DNA from: Pseudophaeobacter sp.
GTDB lineage: Bacteria > Pseudomonadota > Alphaproteobacteria > Rhodobacterales > Rhodobacteraceae
NCBI GenBank assembly: GCA_027019165.1
Contig: JALUXC010000024.1
Coordinates: 601,724-665,723 of the forward strand
Direction: 5' to 3'
DNA: 64,000 bases
Both the position numbers and the translations under genes were made by a program. Of this stretch, positions 17,762 to 25,407 are shown piece by piece. How positions within the stretch are numbered: the first letter of the stretch is position 1; every line of letters begins with the position of its first letter. The notes beneath the pieces were generated by a model. That model made no database searches. It saw only the letters and a program-made list of their open reading frames with translations, and was not told where the DNA came from.

Positions 17762-18982
17762 ATGTCATTCGTCGACCGCCGTCTTGAATCCCGCCCCTCC
17801 AGCGGGGAAGCACCGTTCAAACTGCACGAGGTGTTCTTTTCCCGCACGGACAAACGCGGTGTCATTCAGGCCGGGAATTACATCTTCAAACGAGTCGCCC
17901 ATTTCGATTGGCCCGAGCTTCTTGGCGCGCCCCACAAGCTGATCCGTCACCCGGACATGCCACGCGGGGTCTTTCATATGTTCTGGGAGACCATCCAGGC
18001 CGGAAAAACCATCGGAGCCTATGTGAAGAACCAGGCCAAAGACGGGTTGCACTACTGGGTCTTTGCGGTTGTCGTCCCATACAAGGATGGCTACCTCTCG
18101 GCGCGGATCAAACCGTCCAGCCCTCTGTTTGGCGAGGTACGCAAGGCCTATGAAACCCTGCTTTTGGCCGAACAGCAGGAGGGGCTTTCCCCCGAGGAAA
18201 GTGCCGCCGTAATGATGGAATGGGTTCGCGGGCAAGGATTTGAAGACTACGATCAGTTTTGCGCCCATGCATTGTGCGAAGAATTCAAAGCGCGGGACGC
18301 CGCTCTGGGGAATTCCCCGGACGAAACCCTGCTGGATCTGGCAGAGATGCTCAACAGCGCGCAAACCCTGGTCGAACAGACTGAAGGTCTGGTCAAGGAT
18401 TTCGACGCGATGCACACGATCCCGCACAATCTGCGTGTGATCGCTTCGCGTATTGAACCGGCAGGTGGACCGGTTACGGTTCTGTCCCAGAACTATGGTG
18501 CCATGTCGCGTGAAATGTCCGACTGGTTTGCCGCCCACGTGATGGGGGACAACAGCACCTTTGCCACCATCAAATCCACCGTGAACACCAGCCTTATGGT
18601 GCAGTGCACGACGCGCATTCTCATGGAGTGCGACGATCAGCTTAGCCAGGAACGCCGGGCCATCGAAGGCGTCGACATGGCACATGAGCGCGAAGTCCTG
18701 AAACAGATTGTTGATGAGCTGCACGCCCGCAAACAAAAAGGTCAGGAAGACGTCAATCACGAAGCGGACCGTATCATGCATGCGTGCCAGGTCATGCACC
18801 GGCAGTTCCTCGGCCTCAGCTCCACCCGCGTGCTGTGTAAGATCGAAAGCGCGCGTTTGCCCGAGTCAGGCGAAACCCTGTCAGACATCATCGATCAGCT
18901 TGGCGTTTTTCAGCGCCGGATTTCCGAGCGGCTGGAGCAGATCGAAAAGCTGTCCGGTGACATTCGCATTCACGACAAGTGA
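17762..18982 (+). CDS. soluble PAS-domain signalling protein (Aer-like sensor)
   Basis: About 406 residues. The N-terminal PAS domain (residues about 8-105) has the Aer-type pattern: VFFSRTDKRGVIQAGNYIFKR, HPDMPRGVFHMFWETIQAGKTIGAYVKN and HYWVFAVVVPY. The rest is helical (LLDLAEMLNSAQTLVEQTEGLVKDFDAM, then a C-terminal heptad-like stretch) without membrane segments, HAMP or the canonical methyl-accepting hairpin. It is therefore probably a cytoplasmic redox or oxygen-type sensor or adaptor. No chemotaxis genes are adjacent. The ATG at 17762 follows GGGGACA; an upstream ATG at 17726 is less likely. Confidence 0.75.
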   Translation: MSFVDRRLESRPSSGEAPFKLHEVFFSRTDKRGVIQAGNYIFKRVAHFDWPELLGAPHKLIRHPDMPRGVFHMFWETIQAGKTIGAYVKNQAKDGLHYWVFAVVVPYKDGYLSARIKPSSPLFGEVRKAYETLLLAEQQEGLSPEESAAVMMEWVRGQGFEDYDQFCAHALCEEFKARDAALGNSPDETLLDLAEMLNSAQTLVEQTEGLVKDFDAMHTIPHNLRVIASRIEPAGGPVTVLSQNYGAMSREMSDWFAAHVMGDNSTFATIKSTVNTSLMVQCTTRILMECDDQLSQERRAIEGVDMAHEREVLKQIVDELHARKQKGQEDVNHEADRIMHACQVMHRQFLGLSSTRVLCKIESARLPESGETLSDIIDQLGVFQRRISERLEQIEKLSGDIRIHDK

Positions 18983-19087
18983 TCGCCGCTCCGGCAACGG
19001 CGGCAGTATTGCGACAAGGGCGCTCTCTCCTGCGGAGGGGCGCCCAATTCCATTGCCAAGACCGCTGACGCTTGCGATACCAAGTCT

Positions 19088-20971
19088 ATGGATACGTTTC
19101 TTTATCAAGCATCGATTTACCTGGCCGCCGCCGTTATTGCGGTCCCGATCGCCGCGCGTCTGGGCCTTGGGTCGGTCCTTGGATATCTCGCCGCCGGGAT
19201 CCTGATCGGCCCGGTCTTTGGCCTCGTTGGTACTGAAACCCAGGATCTGCAACATTTTGCCGAGTTTGGCGTGGTAATGATGCTGTTCCTCATCGGGCTT
19301 GAGCTGGAACCGCGCGCGCTTTGGGCGATGCGGCATAAACTCTTGGGCCTTGGCGGGCTGCAGATCCTGTTCAGCACCCTGGCCCTGATGGGCGCCGCCA
19401 TGGCCGCAGGCCAGCCTTGGCAGGTAAGCCTTGCCGTGGGTCTGGCGCTGTCGCTATCCTCGACCGCCATCGTGCTGCAGACACTCTCTGAAAAGGGGCT
19501 CATGCAGACCGGCGGCGGACGGGCGTCTTTTTCGGTTCTGCTGACGCAGGATATCGCAGTGATCCCCATCCTCGCCTTCCTGCCGCTGCTTGCCACGGGC
19601 TATGGCCCCCGCATCGGCAATGATGGCTCGATCCAGCGCGGCGAGGATGCAGCCCATGGCGGCGGCCACGGCTCCCTGTCGCTGGTCGAAGGCATGCCCG
19701 GCTGGGCGGTGACCCTGATCACCATCGGCGCCATTGCCTTTATCATTCTTGCGGGCATCTACCTGACGCGTCCTCTGTTCCGCTTCATCCACGCCTCCAA
19801 CCTGCGCGAAATGTACACGGCGCTGGCGCTTTTGATCGTCGTTGGCATCTCTTTCCTGATGACCCTGGTCGGCCTCTCGCCTGCGCTTGGCGCCTTCCTG
19901 GCGGGTGTGGTTCTGGCGAACTCCGAATTCCGCCACGAGATGGAGAGCGACCTCAACCCTTTCAAAGGTCTTTTGCTTGGCCTCTTTTTCATCACCGTGG
20001 GTGCCGGCATCAACTACCGCTTGTTCCTTGCAAGCCCCGGCGATCTGATTGGACTTGCACTCCTGGTCATCGCCGCAAAAGGGCTGGTCCTGTTCTTTGT
20101 CGGCCGCGCCTTTGGCCTGCGCAGACGGGCGCAATGGCTGTTCACACTGGGTCTGGCTCAGGCCGGGGAATTCGGCTTTGTGCTGCTGGCCTTTTCACAG
20201 CAGCTGAACGTCATTCCCCCTGCGCTTTCAGAAAAATTACTGTTGGTCATTGCACTCTCGATGCTGATCACGCCGCTGCTGTTCATCATTTATGATCTGT
20301 TGTCCAAACGCCTGACCGAGGCGCGCACGGCCGATCACGAACCCGATGAAATCGACGAAAAAGGCCCTGTCATCATTGCGGGCATTGGCCGCTTTGGGCA
20401 GATTGTGAACCGGCTGGTACGGGCCAGCGGCTTCAAAACCGTGCTGCTCGACAACGATATGGAGGCGGTGCAGCTGATGCGCCGCTTTGGCGTCAAAAGC
20501 TTCCTTGGCGATCCGACACGTCCTGAGCTGCTAAAGGCGGCAGGCATCGCCAAGGCCCGCATTCTGGTCGTTGCCCTCGATGACCCCGAGAACACGGTGA
20601 AACTGGTAGAATATGTACGCCGCAACTACCCGGATATCCACATCATCGCCCGCGCCTATGACCGCCACCACGTGTTCGAACTGTTTCAGGCAGGCGCCGA
20701 CGATATCGTGCGCGAAATGTTCGACAGTTCCTTGCGGGCCGGACGCTACGTGCTCGAAAAGGTCGGCCTTAGCGAATATGAGGCTGCCCAGGCGGAGCAG
20801 ACCTTCTATGCTCACGACCGTCTGACCATCCGAGAGCTGGCCAAACATTGGATCCCGGGCACCCCGGCCAGCGAGAACCCCGCCTATATCAAACGGGCGC
20901 GTGAGCTGGAAAAGGATCTGGAAACGGCTCTCTTGGAGTTGGCCGAGCAGAAGGACCAAAAGTCCTCCTGA
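19088..20971 (+). CDS. CPA2-family cation:proton antiporter with TrkA-N domain (KefB/KefC-like)
   Basis: A 627-residue inner-membrane K+ efflux-type antiporter. The N-terminal two thirds hold about twelve hydrophobic segments with the CPA2 signatures LGYLAAGILIGP, LFLIGLEL and SLSSTAIVLQTL. A cytoplasmic RCK/TrkA-N Rossmann domain begins near residue 420 (VIIAGIGRFGQIVNRLV, GxGxxG), followed by LLDND and IIARAYDRHHVFELFQAGAD. An insertion rich in Gly/His (about 180-195) lies between two helices. Family members export K+ in exchange for H+ in response to electrophile stress or pH. No KefF/KefG ancillary gene is adjacent. Confidence 0.93.
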   Translation: MDTFLYQASIYLAAAVIAVPIAARLGLGSVLGYLAAGILIGPVFGLVGTETQDLQHFAEFGVVMMLFLIGLELEPRALWAMRHKLLGLGGLQILFSTLALMGAAMAAGQPWQVSLAVGLALSLSSTAIVLQTLSEKGLMQTGGGRASFSVLLTQDIAVIPILAFLPLLATGYGPRIGNDGSIQRGEDAAHGGGHGSLSLVEGMPGWAVTLITIGAIAFIILAGIYLTRPLFRFIHASNLREMYTALALLIVVGISFLMTLVGLSPALGAFLAGVVLANSEFRHEMESDLNPFKGLLLGLFFITVGAGINYRLFLASPGDLIGLALLVIAAKGLVLFFVGRAFGLRRRAQWLFTLGLAQAGEFGFVLLAFSQQLNVIPPALSEKLLLVIALSMLITPLLFIIYDLLSKRLTEARTADHEPDEIDEKGPVIIAGIGRFGQIVNRLVRASGFKTVLLDNDMEAVQLMRRFGVKSFLGDPTRPELLKAAGIAKARILVVALDDPENTVKLVEYVRRNYPDIHIIARAYDRHHVFELFQAGADDIVREMFDSSLRAGRYVLEKVGLSEYEAAQAEQTFYAHDRLTIRELAKHWIPGTPASENPAYIKRARELEKDLETALLELAEQKDQKSS

Positions 20972-20999
20972 GCCCGGCCCAGCCTCCTTTCCTGCCCGC

Positions 21000-22016
21000 T
21001 CAGCCGTCCGAAACACCCGCTTCGGCAAAGGTCGCCATACCGCTGTGGCAGGCAATCGCGCCTTTCAGGATCTGGATCGCCAGCGCCGCACCGGATCCTT
21101 CACCAAGGCGCAGGCCCAGTGTCAAAAGCGGCTCTTTGCCCAGTTTTTCCAGCAGCGCGAAATGGGCGGCCTCGGCGCCCTTGTGACCGGCCACCGCGTG
21201 ATCCAGCGCGCCCGCAGCCGTCTTCATCAGACAGGCAGCAGCGGCGCAGCAGATATAGCCGTCCAGGATCACGGGAATACGCAGGAGCCGCGCAGCGGCC
21301 ATCGCACCGGCCATGGCAGCAATCTCGCGACCGCCAAGGCGCATCAGCGCATCCAGCCCATCCTTGATGTCGCTGCGGTGCAAGGCAACGCCCTCTGCCA
21401 CCACGCGGGCCTTGTTCGCAAGCCCCGCATCATCGACGCCGGTGCCACGGCCGGTCCAGTCCGCGGCGTCGCCCCCGAACAGAGCGCAGGCCAGCGCGGC
21501 TGCGGCGGTGGTATTGCCGATACCCATCTCGCCCACGACCAGAAGGTCGGCCTCTGAATCAACCGCGTTCCAGCCGGTTTGCAGAGCAGAGAGCAGCTCA
21601 TCTTCACTCATCGCCGGGGCCTTGGTGAAGTCCTGCGTTGGGCGATCCAGATCCAGCGCATGCACATCCATGCGCGCCCCGGCCAGTTTGGCCAGTTGGT
21701 TGATCGCCGCGCCGCCATGGTCGAAGTTCAGCACCATCTGCGCCGTCACCTCGGCCGGGAAGGCAGAGACCCCTTGCGCCGTGACGCCATGGTTTCCCGC
21801 AAAGACGATCACCTGCGGTGCCGTGATCTCGGGGCGCTCGCAGCCGCGCCAACCCGCGTACCAGATCGCAAGATCCTCGAGACGGCCCAGGGCACCCGGC
21901 GGTTTGGTCAGCTGGCCGTTGCGCGCTTCGGCCCCGGCTGTGGCCGCGCCATCTGCATCAGCAGCGGCCCTGAGCTGGGCACGAAAGTCATCAAGGGAAG
22001 ATATCTGGGGCAGCAT
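21000..22016 (-). CDS. cobT: nicotinate-nucleotide--dimethylbenzimidazole phosphoribosyltransferase
   Basis: Makes alpha-ribazole phosphate for the lower axial ligand of cobalamin; 338 residues. Recognisable motifs are [15 protein letters not shown] near residue 40, [17 protein letters not shown] near 70-90, [20 protein letters not shown] near 165-185, and the C-terminal catalytic-region [16 protein letters not shown]. It is divergent from cobS across about 100 bp, so the nucleotide-loop assembly genes are clustered. I see no cobalamin riboswitch in the short shared gap. Its stop is 29 bases from the convergent antiporter's stop. Confidence 0.95.
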   Translation of the reverse strand: MLPQISSLDDFRAQLRAAADADGAATAGAEARNGQLTKPPGALGRLEDLAIWYAGWRGCERPEITAPQVIVFAGNHGVTAQGVSAFPAEVTAQMVLNFDHGGAAINQLAKLAGARMDVHALDLDRPTQDFTKAPAMSEDELLSALQTGWNAVDSEADLLVVGEMGIGNTTAAAALACALFGGDAADWTGRGTGVDDAGLANKARVVAEGVALHRSDIKDGLDALMRLGGREIAAMAGAMAAARLLRIPVILDGYICCAAAACLMKTAAGALDHAVAGHKGAEAAHFALLEKLGKEPLLTLGLRLGEGSGAALAIQILKGAIACHSGMATFAEAGVSDG

Positions 22017-22117
22017 GGATCAGCCTCGTTGCATAGTGTTGCGTGACGCGGGTAAAGCGGTTGCGCACCTGTTTAACCGCTCGCCCCCGCGCCGCAAGAC
22101 CCGCAAGAGGCCCGCAA

Positions 22118-22873
22118 ATGCGAAAATACGACATCCGCGCTGCCGATATCCTTTTGGCCCTGGTTCTTTTGACCCGCCTGCCGCTGCCGCATCTGCCAAA
22201 AGCGGCCTTCGCGCGGCAGTCGACTGCGGTCTGGGCCTTTCCATTTGCAGGCCTTGCCGTGGCCCTGCCCGCCTGCCTGCTGGCATCGCTCGCGCTGAGC
22301 CTCGGCCTGCCCCCCATGGTGGCAGCCGGGCTGGCTTTGGCCGTGCAGATCTTGCTCACCGGCGCCATGCACGAAGACGGTCTGGCCGATACCGCCGATG
22401 GGTTCTGGGGCGGATTTGACAAGGCGCGGCGACTTGAGATCATGAAGGACAGCCAGATCGGCACCTATGGGGTTCTGGCGCTGATCCTGGGGCTGGGCCT
22501 GCGCTGGGGCGCCTTGGCCACGCTTCTGCAGACCCTCGGACCATCGCCTCTGCTTGCGCTGGCCGCCCTCAGCCGCGCGAGCATGCCAGTCTTGATGCAC
22601 AGCCTGCCCAATGCACGGCAGGCGGGTCTGTCTCATGGGGTTGGGCGCCCCGGAAAAATGCCTGTGATCCTTGGCGCTGGAATTGCACTAGTGATCTCAA
22701 TGCCGCTTCTGGGGCCTGTCGCCATGCTTTGCGCAGCGGTGACCATGCTTGCAGCGACGCTGGGACTAGCCGCCCTTGCCCGCGCCAAGATCGGCGGTCA
22801 AACCGGCGACATCCTGGGCGCAACGCAGCAGATCTGCGAGATCGCGGGCCTCATGGTGCTGCTGGCCCTGTGA
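22118..22873 (+). CDS. cobS: adenosylcobinamide-GDP ribazoletransferase (cobalamin synthase)
   Basis: An integral membrane enzyme joining adenosylcobinamide-GDP and alpha-ribazole; 251 residues with six or more hydrophobic segments. The diagnostic acidic motif HEDGLADTADGFWGG (metal/substrate site) is near residue 85, followed by KDSQIGTYGVLALIL. The N-terminal LLTRLPLP and the late GARTGDILGA-like QTGDILGATQQI also match. The ATG at 22118 is chosen over the upstream open frame because AAGAGG lies seven bases before it. It pairs with the divergent cobT. Confidence 0.95.
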   Translation: MRKYDIRAADILLALVLLTRLPLPHLPKAAFARQSTAVWAFPFAGLAVALPACLLASLALSLGLPPMVAAGLALAVQILLTGAMHEDGLADTADGFWGGFDKARRLEIMKDSQIGTYGVLALILGLGLRWGALATLLQTLGPSPLLALAALSRASMPVLMHSLPNARQAGLSHGVGRPGKMPVILGAGIALVISMPLLGPVAMLCAAVTMLAATLGLAALARAKIGGQTGDILGATQQICEIAGLMVLLAL

Positions 22874-22877
22874 AAAA

Positions 22878-23651
22878 TCAGTCGATGCCGCCTGTGAGGA
22901 TCTTGAGCTGCTCCCCGCAGTGTTTGCAATGCACCGCATCGATGTCATGGCGGGTCAAACCACAGGTCGGGCAGGTATATCGCACCTTCTGCGGCTGAAA
23001 GATAGCCTGTGCCAGCCGCACAAACAGCGCCACCCCGACGACCATCACGAAGACCGAAAACATCTTTCCGGCCGGCGATGCCATGGTGATATCGCCAAAT
23101 CCGGTCGTGGTCAGGGTGGCGACGGTGAAGTAGAGCGCATCGATATAGGGCGATTGGGTCTGTGTTTCATCAATAAAGAAGATCAGCACCGTCATGGTGG
23201 TGGCAAAGATAAAGACGAAAAGGTTGATCCCCGCCAACAGTGCATCTTCGTTGCGGCGAAAGAAGGCACTGTCGCGGCGCAGATCGCGCAAGAGGTGGTA
23301 AGAGTGGATCAGGCGCAAGGCCCGCAGGATCCGCAGGAACGCAAGACTGCCCGAAAACAACGGGTCCAGCAGCAGGGTCACGATGACCACGACATCGGCC
23401 AGAGTATAGACCTGCCAGAAGAAGGCCTTGCGGTTCTTGGCGATCCAAAGCCGCGCGGCCAGGTCCATCCCGATAATCACGCCCAGGACCTGGCTGATCA
23501 CGATCAAAAGCGGCCCGTGCGCCACATGCGCCGTAGCGATAAAGAACAGGATGGTCAGAGCGTCAAATAGGATAACGCTGTACCGAAAACGCACGGCACC
23601 TTTGGAGGTGCCTTCATACAGCGTGGTGAGACGCGATTTCAGCTTTTGCAT
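22878..23651 (-). CDS. voltage-gated-type potassium channel with C-terminal zinc ribbon
   Basis: A 257-residue ion channel. It has hydrophobic segments from residue 22 onward, an S4-like basic segment (FLRILRALRLIHSYHLLRDLRR, about 105-126) and a pore loop with selectivity filter TTTGFGDI near residue 195. After the last helix comes a cysteine-rich tail CPTCGLTRHDIDAVHCKHCGEQ (CxxC-x11-CxxC), a zinc-ribbon-like module not usual for simple bacterial K+ channels. The TTTGFGD filter fits K+ selectivity (variant of TVGYGD). The start is supported by AGGAAAG. It ends four bases from cobS (convergent). Confidence 0.88.
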   Translation of the reverse strand: MQKLKSRLTTLYEGTSKGAVRFRYSVILFDALTILFFIATAHVAHGPLLIVISQVLGVIIGMDLAARLWIAKNRKAFFWQVYTLADVVVIVTLLLDPLFSGSLAFLRILRALRLIHSYHLLRDLRRDSAFFRRNEDALLAGINLFVFIFATTMTVLIFFIDETQTQSPYIDALYFTVATLTTTGFGDITMASPAGKMFSVFVMVVGVALFVRLAQAIFQPQKVRYTCPTCGLTRHDIDAVHCKHCGEQLKILTGGID

Positions 23652-23688
23652 GGGCTTCGTCTTTCCTGACGCAGGGGGCCGACACGAC

Positions 23689-23718
23689 AAAGGGCCGCGC
23701 AGTTCCCGGCACGGCCCC
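23689..23718 (-). terminator. possible terminator of carD
   Basis: A 6-bp stem GGGCCG/CGGCCC with a long GC loop lies just after the CarD stop on the minus strand, followed by only three Ts. It is a weak candidate. Confidence 0.4.
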
Positions 23719-23742
23719 TGTTTCAAAAGTCTCAGCGCTGGC

Positions 23743-24252
23743 TTAGGCCGCGCGGGAGGTCAGAACCTCGTCAACCTGTTTGGCTGCCAGAATTTCATCC
23801 CCGTCAGAGACCGCGGCGACTTCGCGGGTCAGGCGCTCCAGCGCGGCTTCATACAGTTGACGCTCAGAGTAGCTCTGTTCACGCTGATCGTCGGTACGGT
23901 GCAGATCGCGCACCACTTCAGCGATGGCAATAAGATCGCCCGAGTTGATCTTTTGCTCGTATTCCTGGGCGCGGCGCGACCACATGGCACGCTTGACCTT
24001 GGCCTTGCCCTTGAGGGTCTTCATGGCCTGGTTGATGACATCAGGCGAGCTGAGCGAGCGCATGCCCACTTCGACGGCCTTGTTGGTCGGCACGCGCAGG
24101 GTCATCTTGTCTTTTTCAAAGGTGATCACGAAAAGCTCCAGCGCAAAGCCGGCCACTTCCTGCTCCTCGATCGAGATGATCTGCCCGACACCATGGGCCG
24201 GGTATACCACGTAATCATTGGGGCGGAATTCGAGCTTCTTCGATTTGGTCAT
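23743..24252 (-). CDS. carD: CarD-family RNA polymerase-binding regulator
   Basis: A 169-residue CarD/CdnL protein that stabilises the open promoter complex. The N-terminal Tudor-like RNAP-interaction domain is clear (FRPNDYVVYPAHGVGQIISIEEQEVAGF, residues about 9-37, then KMTLRVPTNKAVEVGMRSL). The helical DNA-binding C-terminal domain follows (KVKRAMWSRRAQEYEQKINSGDLIAIAEVVRDLHR). The ATG at 24252 has AAGGAAAG upstream; the frame extends further, but the extension is Cys-rich and unlike the family. The C-terminal extension after residue 150 is common in alphaproteobacteria. Confidence 0.95.
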   Translation of the reverse strand: MTKSKKLEFRPNDYVVYPAHGVGQIISIEEQEVAGFALELFVITFEKDKMTLRVPTNKAVEVGMRSLSSPDVINQAMKTLKGKAKVKRAMWSRRAQEYEQKINSGDLIAIAEVVRDLHRTDDQREQSYSERQLYEAALERLTREVAAVSDGDEILAAKQVDEVLTSRAA

Positions 24253-24624
24253 ACAGGTCTTTCCTTGCACTTCGTCGGCTGGCGGTCCGACACAACAACG
24301 ACAAAAGCACCTGAGGCGGATCACTTCGAGCGATCCGCGCTCACGCTATAGCCGCAGAAAAACGGCCCAATTTGCACAAGAACGCATCCGGCAGGTCAGG
24401 CACATCTCTCTCACTCTGGGTATTGGAATCATGATACCACAAAATGGGACCTGTCGAAAGGAGGCCCGGAACAACCAAGCTCACCTACGCAAGCGCCTAT
24501 TTTCAAGGCATTTCACAGGTGAACGAGAGGTGGGACACAGCCTGACGGACCTGATGAGGAGCCTGCCAAACGAATCGAACCGGGGTGGCACCATTCGAAA
24601 GCCAAAGCCTAAGAGCCGACAGGC
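24253..24624. other. 372-bp gap upstream of carD
   Basis: No gene is supported. It should hold the carD promoter and the 3' end of the fdxA transcript. A GAAAGGAGG stretch near 24455 is not followed by a credible ORF. I see no strong terminator or repeat. Confidence 0.4.
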
Positions 24625-24963
24625 TCAGCCGCCTTCGCCGGGCGCCTCAGAGAAGTATTTCTCCATCTTCCCCTCTTCACCGTCGCGCTCTTCGGCCCCC
24701 GGCATTGGGTCTTTTTTGGAGACGATCACAGGCCACATCTCAGAGTATTTCCGGTTGAACTCGACCCATTTTTCCATGTCCGGCTCAGTATCAGGACGGA
24801 TCGCATCGGCGGGGCATTCCGGCTCGCAAACGCCACAATCGATACATTCATCGGGATGGATCACCAGCGTGTTTTCGCCCTCATAGAAACAGTCCACCGG
24901 GCACACCTCGACACAGTCGGTGTATTTGCAGGCGATGCAGTTTTCCGTAACGACATAGGTCAT
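24625..24963 (-). CDS. fdxA: seven-iron ferredoxin ([3Fe-4S][4Fe-4S])
   Basis: A 112-residue FdxA-type electron carrier. Cysteines lie at about 9, 12, 17, 21, 40, 43, 46 and 50 in the pattern [14 protein letters not shown] ... [13 protein letters not shown]. The spacing is that of Azotobacter FdI-like 3Fe-4S plus 4Fe-4S ferredoxins. The conserved C-terminal extension ([13 protein letters not shown], then KDPMP) is present. It is a stand-alone minus-strand gene between carD and the S4-protein gene, an order common in this group. Its electron partner is not evident. Confidence 0.96.
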   Translation of the reverse strand: MTYVVTENCIACKYTDCVEVCPVDCFYEGENTLVIHPDECIDCGVCEPECPADAIRPDTEPDMEKWVEFNRKYSEMWPVIVSKKDPMPGAEERDGEEGKMEKYFSEAPGEGG

Positions 24964-25026
24964 GAGGCCAGGTCCCGTTTGCTGTTTGACGCCTAGCTAA
25001 TCCAGCGCGGCGGCATCTTCAAGATG

Positions 25027-25401
25027 TCAATAGATGTCGCGACCACGGGTAAGATCAAGCGCCCTGCGGGATTTCTTGTCAGGGCGCCCCTTTCCCTCGA
25101 AGCGGGGATTGTCCGGAACGGTTTCCTGTTTTTCGGTCATATCATGGTAAAGCGCCTGGGCTTCTGGCGCAGGACCACGCCGTTCACCTATGGCTTCGAC
25201 CCGCACCACGCGAATCTGCCGCCCCTGCGGAAAGGTCAGAACGTCCCCGGGAGAGACGTTCTGAGCCGGTTTTGAGATCTTATCGGAGTTGAGCCGCACA
25301 TGGCCCGCGCTGACCTGTTTCGCGGCCAGGCTGCGGGTCTTGAAGAACCGCGCATGCCACAGCCACTTGTCGATACGGATCTTGGCGGCTCCGCCCTCCA
25401 T
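25027..25401 (-). CDS. S4-domain RNA-binding protein (Hsp15-like)
   Basis: A 124-residue small basic protein. The S4 RNA-binding fold is at the N terminus: IRIDKWLWHARFFKTRSLAAKQ, then GHVRLNSDKISKPAQNVSPGDVLTF. The C-terminal tail is basic. Related Hsp15 binds free 50S subunits carrying nascent chains and is heat-inducible in E. coli; that role here is by homology only. It starts six bases after the stop of the helicase gene on the same strand, so the two RNA-binding proteins are almost certainly co-transcribed. Confidence 0.92.
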   Translation of the reverse strand: MEGGAAKIRIDKWLWHARFFKTRSLAAKQVSAGHVRLNSDKISKPAQNVSPGDVLTFPQGRQIRVVRVEAIGERRGPAPEAQALYHDMTEKQETVPDNPRFEGKGRPDKKSRRALDLTRGRDIY

Positions 25402-25407
25402 CGCGGA

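Noticed and set aside
22017..22117. cobalamin riboswitch between cobT and cobS
   Set aside because: The gap is about 100 bp with no B12-box-like sequence or multi-stem layout.
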